Origin: Thiohalocapsa sp963704155
GTDB lineage: Bacteria; Pseudomonadota; Gammaproteobacteria; Chromatiales; Chromatiaceae
Direction: 5' to 3'
Assembly: GCA_963704155.1 (NCBI GenBank)
Contig: CAVPHF010000028.1
Coordinates: 124,001 to 188,000 of the forward strand
DNA length: 64,000 nucleotides
Below the pieces are notes generated by a model. The model did no database searches, was not told the origin of the DNA, and saw only the letters and a program-made list of their open reading frames with translations. Shown piece by piece: positions 1-7,997 of the stretch. The position numbers and the translations under genes are program-made. Each line of letters starts with the position of its first letter. Position 1 is the stretch's first letter.

Positions 1-23
1 GCTGGCCGGGATGTCGTCAAGCG

Positions 24-3000
24 TCACGCTGCCACCCCCTCGGCAATGCCCTCGAGACGGTCCTCCAGCTCTTCGCCAGCGCGGCGCAGCGCATCCAGCG
101 TCGCGTCGTCCGGTTGCCAATAATTGCGCTCATGGGCCTCCAGCAGGCGGTTGGCGACCTTGGCCGATGCGGTCGGGTTCAGCGCCGCGAGCCGCTCGCG
201 CATCTCCTCGTCGAGCACGAAGGTCTCGGTCATGCGCTGGTAGACCCAGGGCGCGACCTGACCGGTCGTGGCCGACCAGCCCATGGTGTTGGTCACGTGC
301 ACCTCGATCTCGCGCACCCCCTCGTAGCCATGCTTGAGCATGCCCTCGTACCACTTCGGATTGAGCATGCGGGTGCGGGTCTCCAGTGCCACTTGCTCGG
401 CCAGCGTGCGCACGGTGCCGTCGCCGCGCGTCTGGTCGCCGATGTAGACCGGTACAGCGCCGCCCTTGGAGCGGGTCACCGCGCGGCTGATACCGCCCAG
501 GGTATCGAAGTAGTGATCCACTGTGGTCACGCCGAGTTCGACGGAATCCAGGTTCTGATAGGCCAGTTCCACGTCGCCGAGCACGCTCTTCAGCAACTCC
601 GCCTGACGCACCGGCGTGCCGGTGCGGCCGTAAGCAAAGCACTTGCGCCGCGTGTAGGTCTCGGCAAGTTCGTCTTCATCATCCCAGCCGCTGTTGTCTA
701 CCAAATGGTTGACGTTGGAGCCGTAGGCACCGTCGGCGTTGCTAAAGACACGCAGCGCCGCGGTCTCGATATCGCAGCCGTGGGCGGTCTGGTATTCCAA
801 CGTATGCTTGCGCACATAGTTCTGCTCGACAGGCTCGTCGGCGGTGGCGGCGAGGAACGACGCCTCGGCCAAGAGTCTAGTCTGTAACGGCAAAAGGTCA
901 CGGAAAATACCGGACAGTGTCATGACCACGTCGATGCGCGGACGGCCAAGACCTTCCAGCGGCAGCAGTTCGGCCCCGCAGACCCGGCCGTACCCGTCGA
1001 GTCGCGGCTTGGCGCCGATCAACGCGAGCGCCTGGGCAATGGGCCCGCCCTCGGTCTTCAGGTTGTCGGTCCCCCAGAGCACCAGCGCGATCGATTCCGG
1101 CAGCGGATTGCCGTCTCGCAGGTAGCGGTCCAGCAGCAACTGTGCGTGGCGGGCACCCTCTTTGACCGCGAACACACTTGGCAAACGGAAGGGGTCGAAG
1201 CCGTGCAGATTCCGCCCGGTGGGCAGAATCTCCGGCGTGCGCAACAGATCCCCGCCGGGAGCCGGACGCACGAAGCGGCCTTCCAGCGCGCGCAACAGGG
1301 CGGGTGTCTCGTGATCTTCGGACAAGAGTTGGTTGTATTCGGCCAGGCTCTTCAAGAGCGCCAGATTGTCTTCGTTGACCTCCATGCCGCCCTTCTGTAA
1401 GGCCAGCGCCGGGGCAGCGCCCGCGATCATGGCCTTCACGGTCTCGCGGCTAATGCCCGCCGCATCACAGGCCTCGGCCTTGGACTCGGCCACGGCCATC
1501 AGCATGTCGAGGCGCTCTTCGTCGTTCGGCGGCTCGCCGACGACGTGCAGCCCGTGCGGGATCAGCGTGTATTCCAGTTCGAGGATCTCGTCGTTGAGAT
1601 CGGCGATGCGGGCAACGGCCGAGGCATCCCACTCCGGCTCGGCCTCGGACGCCTCCGGGGTCAAGTCGAGTTCAGCGGCCTGCGCCTGGATCAACTTTGC
1701 CAGCTCGGCGCGTTCCTGATCGGGCGCTTCCGGCGCCATGCCGCGCCAACGCTCAATGGATTCCTTCAGGTCGACCAAGCCGCGATACAGGCCGGCATTG
1801 GCGACCGGCGGCGTCAGATAGCTCACCAGGGTCGCCGCGGCGCGGCGCTTGGCGATGGTGCCCTCGGACGGGTTATTGGAGGCGTACAGGTACATGTTCG
1901 GCAGATCGCCGATTAGGCGATCCGGCCAGCAGGCGCCGGACAGGCCTGCCTGCTTGCCCGGCATGAACTCCAGCGCCCCATGGGTGCCGAAATGCAGCAC
2001 CGCATTAGCGCCGAAATCCTCACGTAAGAAACGATAAAAGGCGCTGAAGGCGTGCGTCGGCGTGAAGCCCTTATCGAACAACAGCCGCATCGGGTCGCCC
2101 TCGTAGCCGAAGGCCGGCTGGATACCGACAAAGACGTTGCCGAACTGCTCGCCGAGCACAAAGATGGAAGCACCGTCGCTCTGCTGCTGACCCGGTGCCG
2201 GACCCCACTGCCCCTCGATCTCGGCCAGATAGGGTTCGCGGCGAACGTGATCATCGCTGGGGATACGCGTGAAGACGTTGGCGTGGGCGCCGTAGCGACC
2301 GGCGTTGCCGTTGATGATGCGCTCGCGTAGATCATCCACGCTGTCGGGCACATCCACAGTATATCCATCCGCCTTCATGGCCAGCAGGGTGCGGTGCAGC
2401 GACGCGAACACCGACAAGTAGGCGGCGGTGCCGGTATTGCCGGCATTCGGTGGGAAGTTGAACAGCACCACGGCGACCTTGCGGTCCTTCGCCTTGCTCT
2501 GACGCAGCTTGACCAGCCGCGCGACGCGCGCCGCCAGCGCGCTAGCCCGCTCAGGATGGGATTGCATGTCGCGGGTGCGGTCCTGATGGACCTCGGCGGA
2601 GCGACCGCCAAAGACGATCGGACCGGTGGAACCGTCGATTTCCGGGATGGCGACCATCATGGTCGCTTCCACCGGCATCAAGCCGCGCTCGGATGTCTGC
2701 CATTGCTCCAGGGTCTGAAACTCGACCGGGTGCGCGGCCAGGTACGGCACGTCGAGCCGAGCCAGGATCTCCTGCGCCGCGGCGGCATCATTGTAAGCAG
2801 GACCACCGACCAACGAGAAACCGGTCAGCGACACGACGGCATCGACGACGGGCTTGTCCTTATTGAAGAAGAACTGCTCGATCGCCGGACGCGCGTCGAG
2901 GCCACTGGCAAAGGCCGGGATCACGCGCAGACCGCGCGCCTCGAGCGCCTTGATGACGCCATCATAGTGCCCGGTATTACCGGCCAACACGTAAGAGCGC

Positions 3001-3851
3001 ATCACCAATAGGCCAACGGTGCCGGCGGTCGCGCCCTTGGGCGCGGGCAGCTTTGAAACCTGATCCGCCATCCGCGACTTCATGCGCGGATGAAAGACAC
3101 CCACCTCGGGGTATTCCTGCGGCGGATCGACCTTGAGCTTGCCGCGGAGCGCCTCGCGCGGCCCGTCCGCATAACGATCAACCAGCAAACGCACCATATT
3201 GGCAATATTCTGCTCCGAGCCCGCGAGCCAGTATTGCAGCAACAAGAAATAGGCGCGCACGTCCTGCGCGGTTCCCGGGATGAAGCGCAGCAGCTTCGGA
3301 ATGCGGCGCAGCATCGCCATCTGCCCGGAGCCGCTGGCACGATTCTGCCCCTTGTCGTTGGTCTTGCGACCGCCTCGAAGCTTTTTCAGCAGCGCCATCG
3401 GCCCGCTCTGCGGGGCACTCATGTCGAACTTGCCGATGCGAGTCAGACGCATGACCTCGCCGGAGGACATGCAGCCGACCATCGCGTCGCAATGGTCGCG
3501 ACGTGCCTGCAGCGCCGGCAGCACGGCCTTGATGTGATCATCCATGAACAACATGCTGGCGACGACGATGTCGGCCTTGGCGATGTCGGCACGGCAGCGA
3601 TGCAGCGCGCAGGTACCGGCCTCGGCACAACGGCTGCAGACCTCGCCGTGAGAATTGCCCTCATAGCAATGTTGCAGCCCCTCGCGAGCACCTTCCCACT
3701 CGGCAGCGGCGTGCAGGCTGAGCGACAGCCCAGGGATCTCCCGCTCAAGCATCGGGCGGGAGCGCTCGCAGGCGCTGGCCAGATGGCTGTCGAGGGTAAC
3801 GATGACGACGCGCACGGGCGTCTGCTCAGCGGCCGAAGTGTGCTTTGGCAT
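24..3851 (-). CDS. bchH: Magnesium chelatase subunit H
   Basis: Large porphyrin-binding subunit of magnesium chelatase, which inserts Mg into protoporphyrin IX with BchI and BchD at the committed step of bacteriochlorophyll synthesis. The 1275-residue length fits the family, and the whole protein reads as a CobN/BchH-type chelatase. The ATG at 3851 is preferred; an in-frame TTG five codons upstream is the only alternative. The start lies inside the end of bchB (26 bp overlap), indicating translational coupling in the bchF-N-B-H operon. In many purple bacteria bchL and bchM follow; only 23 bp downstream are visible, so this cannot be tested. Identification is confident from family recognition and operon context. 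Confidence 0.96.
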   Translation of the reverse strand: MPKHTSAAEQTPVRVVIVTLDSHLASACERSRPMLEREIPGLSLSLHAAAEWEGAREGLQHCYEGNSHGEVCSRCAEAGTCALHRCRADIAKADIVVASMLFMDDHIKAVLPALQARRDHCDAMVGCMSSGEVMRLTRIGKFDMSAPQSGPMALLKKLRGGRKTNDKGQNRASGSGQMAMLRRIPKLLRFIPGTAQDVRAYFLLLQYWLAGSEQNIANMVRLLVDRYADGPREALRGKLKVDPPQEYPEVGVFHPRMKSRMADQVSKLPAPKGATAGTVGLLVMRSYVLAGNTGHYDGVIKALEARGLRVIPAFASGLDARPAIEQFFFNKDKPVVDAVVSLTGFSLVGGPAYNDAAAAQEILARLDVPYLAAHPVEFQTLEQWQTSERGLMPVEATMMVAIPEIDGSTGPIVFGGRSAEVHQDRTRDMQSHPERASALAARVARLVKLRQSKAKDRKVAVVLFNFPPNAGNTGTAAYLSVFASLHRTLLAMKADGYTVDVPDSVDDLRERIINGNAGRYGAHANVFTRIPSDDHVRREPYLAEIEGQWGPAPGQQQSDGASIFVLGEQFGNVFVGIQPAFGYEGDPMRLLFDKGFTPTHAFSAFYRFLREDFGANAVLHFGTHGALEFMPGKQAGLSGACWPDRLIGDLPNMYLYASNNPSEGTIAKRRAAATLVSYLTPPVANAGLYRGLVDLKESIERWRGMAPEAPDQERAELAKLIQAQAAELDLTPEASEAEPEWDASAVARIADLNDEILELEYTLIPHGLHVVGEPPNDEERLDMLMAVAESKAEACDAAGISRETVKAMIAGAAPALALQKGGMEVNEDNLALLKSLAEYNQLLSEDHETPALLRALEGRFVRPAPGGDLLRTPEILPTGRNLHGFDPFRLPSVFAVKEGARHAQLLLDRYLRDGNPLPESIALVLWGTDNLKTEGGPIAQALALIGAKPRLDGYGRVCGAELLPLEGLGRPRIDVVMTLSGIFRDLLPLQTRLLAEASFLAATADEPVEQNYVRKHTLEYQTAHGCDIETAALRVFSNADGAYGSNVNHLVDNSGWDDEDELAETYTRRKCFAYGRTGTPVRQAELLKSVLGDVELAYQNLDSVELGVTTVDHYFDTLGGISRAVTRSKGGAVPVYIGDQTRGDGTVRTLAEQVALETRTRMLNPKWYEGMLKHGYEGVREIEVHVTNTMGWSATTGQVAPWVYQRMTETFVLDEEMRERLAALNPTASAKVANRLLEAHERNYWQPDDATLDALRRAGEELEDRLEGIAEGVAA

Positions 3852-5397
3852 CGTAGAGTGTCTCAATCGTTATTGTCGCCACGCCCTGGTCTTGGGCATA
3901 ACGCTCTGTATTACGGCGGGCTTTACCGCGAACGAAGAACGGGATCTTGCGCAGTTCCTTTTCGGCTTCCGCGTCCCAGGCCAGCGCGCTGTCGGCGCCG
4001 CCAGATCTCGCGTCGGCATCCGCGCCGGCGGAACTCGATACGCGCACATCACCCTGCTTCGCAGCAGGCCCCAAGTGCGATGGCGCGGCGTCGTCATGGA
4101 ATTCGCTGTCCTCGCGGAACATCGTTATCAGGTGCTCTTCGAGGCCCATCATCAGCGGATGGACCCAGGTGTCGAAGATCACGTTGGCGCCTTCGAACCC
4201 CATCTGCGGGGCGTAGCGCGCAGGAAAGTCCTGAACATGGATCGGCGCCGAGATGACGGCGCAAGGAATGCCGGCACGCTTGGCGATATGGCGCTCCATC
4301 TGCGTGCCGAGCACCAGTTCGGGCGCCAATTCGAGCACGCGCGCCTCGACCTCGAGATAGTCGTCCGTGATCAGCGCCTCGACGCCGTATTGCTCGGCAG
4401 CCGTACGCAGCTCGCGTGCGAACTCGCGGCTGTAGCTGCCGAGCCCGACCAGGTCGAAGCCAAGCTCCTCGGTGGCGATGCGCGCGGCGGCGATGGCGTG
4501 CGTGGCATCGGCGAAGATGAACACGCGCTTGCCGGTCAGATAGGTCGAATCCACCGAGCGCGAGTACCAGGGCAGCCGGGTTTGGGCGCCGGCAATGGCC
4601 GCGCTGACGTCGATGCCGGCGACCTCGCCGACCTCGACCAGGAAGTCGCGGGTGGCGCCGACGCCGATTGGCACCGTCTTGACCATCGGCTGCTGGAACA
4701 TGCGCTCCAGCCAGGCACAGGTGCTGTAGGCCACCTCCGGATACAGGCAGACATTGAAGTCGGCGTCCGGCAGGCGCAGCAGGTCTTCTGGACCGGCGCC
4801 GGCGGGCGCGACCACGTTGATGTCGACGCCGGCGGCGTCGAGCAGCTTGCTGATCTCGACGATGTCGTCGCGGCAGCGGAAGCCGAGCATGCTCGGACCC
4901 AGCAGGTTGGCGCTCGGACGACGATTCGCATCGGCAGCCTTGCGTTGCGGCTGCCTGCCCCGCAACAGCGTTCGCACCAAGGAGAAGAAGGTCTCGCTCG
5001 CGCCCCAGTTCTCCTTGCGGGTGTAGGCCGGCAGCTCCAGAGCGACCACCGGGATGTCGAAGCCCATGCCCTCGGCCAAGGCGCCCGGCTGGTCCTGGAT
5101 CAGCTCGGCGGTACATGCCTCGCCGACCAAGAGTGCACGCGGCTTGAAGCGCTCGACCGTCTCGCGCAGCGTCGTACGCACCAGTTCCGCGGTATCGCCG
5201 CCGAGGTCGCGCGCCTGGAAGCTGGTGTAGGTCACGGGCGGACGCTTGGCATTGCGCGCGATCATCGTGAACAGGAGATCAGCGTAGGTATCACCCTGCG
5301 GCGCATGCAGCACGCAGTGCACGCCCTGCATGGACGCAGCGACCCGCATCGCACCGATGTGCGGAGGTCCTTCGTATGTCCAGACGGTCAGTTGCAT
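3826..5397 (-). CDS. bchB: Dark-operative protochlorophyllide reductase subunit B
   Basis: Catalytic NB-protein subunit of light-independent protochlorophyllide reductase (DPOR), which reduces ring D with electrons from BchL. The start at MQLTVWTYEGP is the family N-terminus; a longer in-frame start upstream would run into the bchN end and is rejected. Asp36 in the QGDTYADL motif matches the unusual aspartate ligand of the [4Fe-4S] cluster shared with BchN. The C-terminal 45 residues (RKIPFFVRGKAR..) are the PCP_red domain, joined by a low-complexity Ser/Ala/Asp linker at about residues 445-475. There are 523 residues. It sits 16 bp after bchN. Confidence 0.96.
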   Translation of the reverse strand: MQLTVWTYEGPPHIGAMRVAASMQGVHCVLHAPQGDTYADLLFTMIARNAKRPPVTYTSFQARDLGGDTAELVRTTLRETVERFKPRALLVGEACTAELIQDQPGALAEGMGFDIPVVALELPAYTRKENWGASETFFSLVRTLLRGRQPQRKAADANRRPSANLLGPSMLGFRCRDDIVEISKLLDAAGVDINVVAPAGAGPEDLLRLPDADFNVCLYPEVAYSTCAWLERMFQQPMVKTVPIGVGATRDFLVEVGEVAGIDVSAAIAGAQTRLPWYSRSVDSTYLTGKRVFIFADATHAIAAARIATEELGFDLVGLGSYSREFARELRTAAEQYGVEALITDDYLEVEARVLELAPELVLGTQMERHIAKRAGIPCAVISAPIHVQDFPARYAPQMGFEGANVIFDTWVHPLMMGLEEHLITMFREDSEFHDDAAPSHLGPAAKQGDVRVSSSAGADADARSGGADSALAWDAEAEKELRKIPFFVRGKARRNTERYAQDQGVATITIETLYDAKAHFGR

Positions 5398-5413
5398 GAC
5401 TGGATTCGGCGCC

Positions 5414-6745
5414 TCAGAAGGCCAGGCGCTGGCGGCGGTTGAGCGGACGCGCGAACAGCTCGGCCAGATCGGCCGCCTGATCGAAGCCATGCACCGGCGT
5501 AAAGACCAGCTCGATCGACCACTTGGTGGTCAGGCCCTCCGCCTCCAGCGGGTTGGCGAGCCCGAGCCCGCAGACGGTGAGGTCGGGCCGATCGGCACGC
5601 AGCCGATCAAGCTGCCGCTCTAGATCCTGACCCTCGCTCAGCCGCAAGTCCGCGGGCAGCAGGGCGAGTTCGGCGGCCATCATGCGGCGATCGAGGTAGG
5701 GCACGCCCAGCTCGACCAGCTCCATGCCGCATTCGCGGCTGAGGAAACGCCCGAGCGGGATCTCCAACTGCGAATCGGGTAGAAAACTGATGCGCTTGCC
5801 GGCGAGCTGCTCGCGATACCGGGCCAGGCCGCGCTCGGCTCGCGCGGCAGGCGCCGCGGTGACGGCATCGACACGCTCTCTCGAGATGCCCCAGGCCGAG
5901 GCGGCGGCGGCCAGCCAGGCACGGGTTCCCTCGATACCGAACGGATAAGGTGCCTCGATCAGTGTCGCACCGCGCTCAATCAAGGCGGCGGCCGTCTCGC
6001 CGAGAAAAGGTTGCGCGGCGATCACCGCGGTGCCGAGGCCCACTGGCGGCAACTCAGCGGCACGGCGCGGCGGCAGGAAATACACCGGCGCGATCCCGAG
6101 TTCCGCGAACAGGCGATTGAATTGGTCCTCGACGACATCCGGGAGACTGCCCAGCACGAGCAGCGAACGCCCGCCAGCAGGGAGCTCAGGCATCAGCGGA
6201 ACGAGCGCGGTCAGGCAAGTGTCTTCGCCTTGGGTGAAGGTGGTCTCGATGCCGCTGCCGCTATAGGCGACGATGCGCACTCGGCCCTGGCTGGCGGCGC
6301 TCAGACGCTCCGCGGCGGTCTCCAGATCAAGCTTGATGACCTCGGACGGGCAGGAGCCGACCAAGAACAGGGTGCCGATATCCGGGCGCCGCGCCAGCAG
6401 CTCGCTGACGACTCGGTCCAGCTCTTCGTTGCAGTCGGCCATGCCGGCCAGGTCGCGGTCCTGAAGAATGGCGGTGGCGAAACGCGGCTCGGCGAAGATC
6501 ATGACGCCGGCGGCGGATTGCAGCAGATGCGCACAGGTACGCGAACCGACGACCAAAAAGAAGGCATCCTGGATCTTGCGGTGCAGCCAGACGATGCCGG
6601 CCAGTCCGCAGAACACCTGCCGCTGGCCGCGCTCGCGCAGCACCGGCAAGTCGACGCTCGACCGCCCGCTCGGCCGCGTATGAGCGTCGGCGCCGCTCGC
6701 CGGCGAACCTCCTCCAACGGGCGATATGGCGGATGCACCACTCAC
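5414..6745 (-). CDS. bchN: Dark-operative protochlorophyllide reductase subunit N
   Basis: Second NB-protein subunit of DPOR, related to nitrogenase NifD. It supplies three cysteines to the [4Fe-4S] cluster completed by Asp36 of BchB. Candidate ligands are Cys46 (QVFCGLAG), Cys71 (GSRTCAHLL) and Cys132 (LVGSCPSE), in the expected spacing. Translation starts at a GTG that overlaps the bchF stop (GTGA), so the two are coupled. The first roughly 30 residues are low complexity, so an internal start closer to the VDLPVLRERG segment is possible. 443 residues, a little longer than many homologues because of this N-terminus. Confidence 0.95.
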   Translation of the reverse strand: MSGASAISPVGGGSPASGADAHTRPSGRSSVDLPVLRERGQRQVFCGLAGIVWLHRKIQDAFFLVVGSRTCAHLLQSAAGVMIFAEPRFATAILQDRDLAGMADCNEELDRVVSELLARRPDIGTLFLVGSCPSEVIKLDLETAAERLSAASQGRVRIVAYSGSGIETTFTQGEDTCLTALVPLMPELPAGGRSLLVLGSLPDVVEDQFNRLFAELGIAPVYFLPPRRAAELPPVGLGTAVIAAQPFLGETAAALIERGATLIEAPYPFGIEGTRAWLAAAASAWGISRERVDAVTAAPAARAERGLARYREQLAGKRISFLPDSQLEIPLGRFLSRECGMELVELGVPYLDRRMMAAELALLPADLRLSEGQDLERQLDRLRADRPDLTVCGLGLANPLEAEGLTTKWSIELVFTPVHGFDQAADLAELFARPLNRRQRLAF

Positions 6746-7314
6746 TCGGCGGCCTCCAGCGCACCGGCCGCTGAGCCGGCCTTGGAAGACACGCGGCCGG
6801 CGCCAGCCTGGGCATCGCTACCCGCCTGCTCCGCCGGCGCCTGTGACAAGCGTGCGGCACGCAGCTTGAGGAGGAACTGGGCGGCGTTGATGACGTACGC
6901 GGCATAGGCCGCGAGCGCCAGCAGCATCTGCGCACGCACGTCCAGAAAGCCGGTCAGCAGCGCTGCCAGATAGGCGGTATGCAGCGCCAGCACCAGCATG
7001 CTGAACACGTCCTCCCAAAAGAACGCGCGCGCAAACAAATATTTTCCGAAGACCACCTTCTCCCAGATGGAGCCGGTGATCATGATGGTATAGAGAATCA
7101 AGGTCTTGACGACGATGGAGATGGTGGCCGCAGCCTCTCCGACACCCGTGAAGAGATAACGCAGAACCAGATAGAGGCTGACCAGAAACACCAGGAACTG
7201 CAGCGGCGCAAGCAGGCCCTGGACCAGCGTCCAGACGCTGTTATCCCGCCGCTCCCGCTCTTCAGGAGTGTAAAGCGGTTGATGCTGGTCATGCCGTTTC
7301 GGGCGCTGACGCAT
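6742..7314 (-). CDS. bchF: 2-vinyl bacteriochlorophyllide hydratase
   Basis: Hydrates the C3 vinyl group during bacteriochlorophyll a synthesis. The 190-residue protein has a charged N-terminus (YTPEERERRDNS), then about four hydrophobic segments (roughly residues 28-55, 62-80, 100-125 and 128-150), matching BchF membrane proteins. The C-terminal 35 residues are Ala/Gly/Ser-rich and probably dispensable. The start ATG at 7314 has a strong Shine-Dalgarno (AGGGGAG) upstream. It is the first gene of the leftward bchFNBH operon and is served by the promoter at 7357-7385. Confidence 0.93.
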   Translation of the reverse strand: MRQRPKRHDQHQPLYTPEERERRDNSVWTLVQGLLAPLQFLVFLVSLYLVLRYLFTGVGEAAATISIVVKTLILYTIMITGSIWEKVVFGKYLFARAFFWEDVFSMLVLALHTAYLAALLTGFLDVRAQMLLALAAYAAYVINAAQFLLKLRAARLSQAPAEQAGSDAQAGAGRVSSKAGSAAGALEAAE

Positions 7315-7356
7315 TAATCTCCCCTCGCATGTGCCGACCGTGCCGCGTAGTAACTG

Positions 7357-7385
7357 AATCTAGACGGCCCGAACGCACATGTCAA
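7357..7385 (-). promoter_or_regulatory. Predicted sigma70 promoter of the bchFNBH operon
   Basis: Read on the minus strand there is a perfect -35 TTGACA (7385-7380), a 17-bp spacer and a -10 TAGATT (7362-7357, four of six consensus bases). Transcription would start near 7350, giving a leader of about 36 nt to the bchF ATG. The -35 lies inside the PpsR-like operator at 7380-7413. Confidence 0.65.
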
Positions 7386-7413
7386 CTCCGCTTAACGTAA
7401 AGTCCACTTGACA
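7380..7413. promoter_or_regulatory. Double PpsR/CrtJ-like operator between divergent promoters
   Basis: Two near-consensus boxes face each other: TGTCAA-N6-TTAACG on the plus strand (7380-7397) and TGTCAA-N6-TTTACG on the minus strand (7413-7396). Each is TGT-N12-ACG, one base short of the TGT-N12-ACA consensus known for PpsR/CrtJ. They share two central bases, and each covers one of the two divergent -35 elements. A ppsR gene lies 585 bp away. The sequence pattern is seen directly; binding is inferred. Confidence 0.5.
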
Positions 7414-7439
7414 TTCCCTCCTCGGGCGTCTAATAAATT
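7408..7439 (+). promoter_or_regulatory. Predicted rightward promoter, divergent from bchF
   Basis: A perfect TTGACA (7408-7413) is followed 17-18 bp later by an AT-rich -10 region, TAATAAATTA (7431-7440); the best hexamer is AATAAA with an 18-bp spacer. It is followed within about 115 nt by an intrinsic terminator and not by a well-formed gene. Confidence 0.5.
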
Positions 7440-7442
7440 AAG

Positions 7443-7556
7443 GCGCCCCGTCATGCTCGTGGCGAACATCCGCTGGTGCACTCGAGACACCGCGATTTCA
7501 GCCATCGCTGCCTCCCTGGGCCATGCCCCGCGCGCAGTAAAGGCGCGGGATTTTTT
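7443..7556 (+). ncRNA. Candidate small RNA in the photosynthesis gene cluster
   Basis: A predicted transcript of about 115 nt is bounded by the promoter at 7408-7439 and the intrinsic terminator ending at 7556. Inside are a small hairpin (GCGAT/ATCGC, near 7491-7508) and a single-stranded CU-rich segment, GCCTCCCTGG (7510-7519), that could pair with Shine-Dalgarno sequences. An open frame from the ATG at 7453 runs through the terminator and has no ribosome binding site, so a coding role looks unlikely. No known RNA family is recognised. Its promoter shares the PpsR-like operator with bchF, suggesting co-regulation with pigment synthesis. Existence is inferred from signals only. Confidence 0.5.
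7527..7556 (+). terminator. Intrinsic terminator of the candidate sRNA
   Basis: A perfect 7-bp stem CCCGCGC (7527-7533) / GCGCGGG (7543-7549) with a 9-nt loop is followed by A and six T (7551-7556), a textbook rho-independent terminator on the plus strand. Confidence 0.8.
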
Positions 7557-7997
7557 CCATAGGAATTGAATGGATTAGAGCCGTAATCCAAGCATCGGCG
7601 CGAGTCAGGAGAGGTAAACCGGGATGCGCCCACAGGCAGAGCCGGAAAGCAGCGCGGCAAGCGGCCGCGGCGCGGCGTTGTTCCAATCGGCACAGCGACG
7701 CGCCCGAGGTTCGATTCGGCCTCGCGCGGCCAAAGGTCTAGTCGCCTTAACACCATTCGACAGTGTCGGCTGGGTGCGATGTTGCGCGGGCGCAGGCACA
7801 GTGCCGCCGGATCATCCCTTCAAAGACGCCGCGCGAACGCGCAATCAGGCTCGCCCAGCAACGCCATTGCTAACCCGTTGGCAACGCCGTGGCGTGACGG
7901 CGTCGCCTGACAAGCAGCCGATGCAGCCGGATCAGCGTCAGCATCGCACTGCGGCTGCTCGCGTCCGCCGCTGCACCTACGAAGGGTCAATCACCTC
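7557..7997. other. Intergenic region upstream of ppsR
   Basis: 441 bp between the sRNA terminator and ppsR. An open frame runs through most of it into the ppsR start, but its composition (Arg/Ala-rich, no family resemblance, no ribosome binding site) argues against coding. I see no TGT-N12-ACA box and no clear promoter. Confidence 0.5.

Noticed and set aside
3090..5442. Long open frames on the plus strand opposite bchH and bchB (388 and 546 codons)
   Set aside because: They are antisense shadows of highly recognisable bch genes; the composition is His/Arg/Gln-rich with no family resemblance, as expected from high GC.
7453..7569. 38-residue peptide inside the candidate sRNA
   Set aside because: No ribosome binding site, and the frame reads through the terminator stem.
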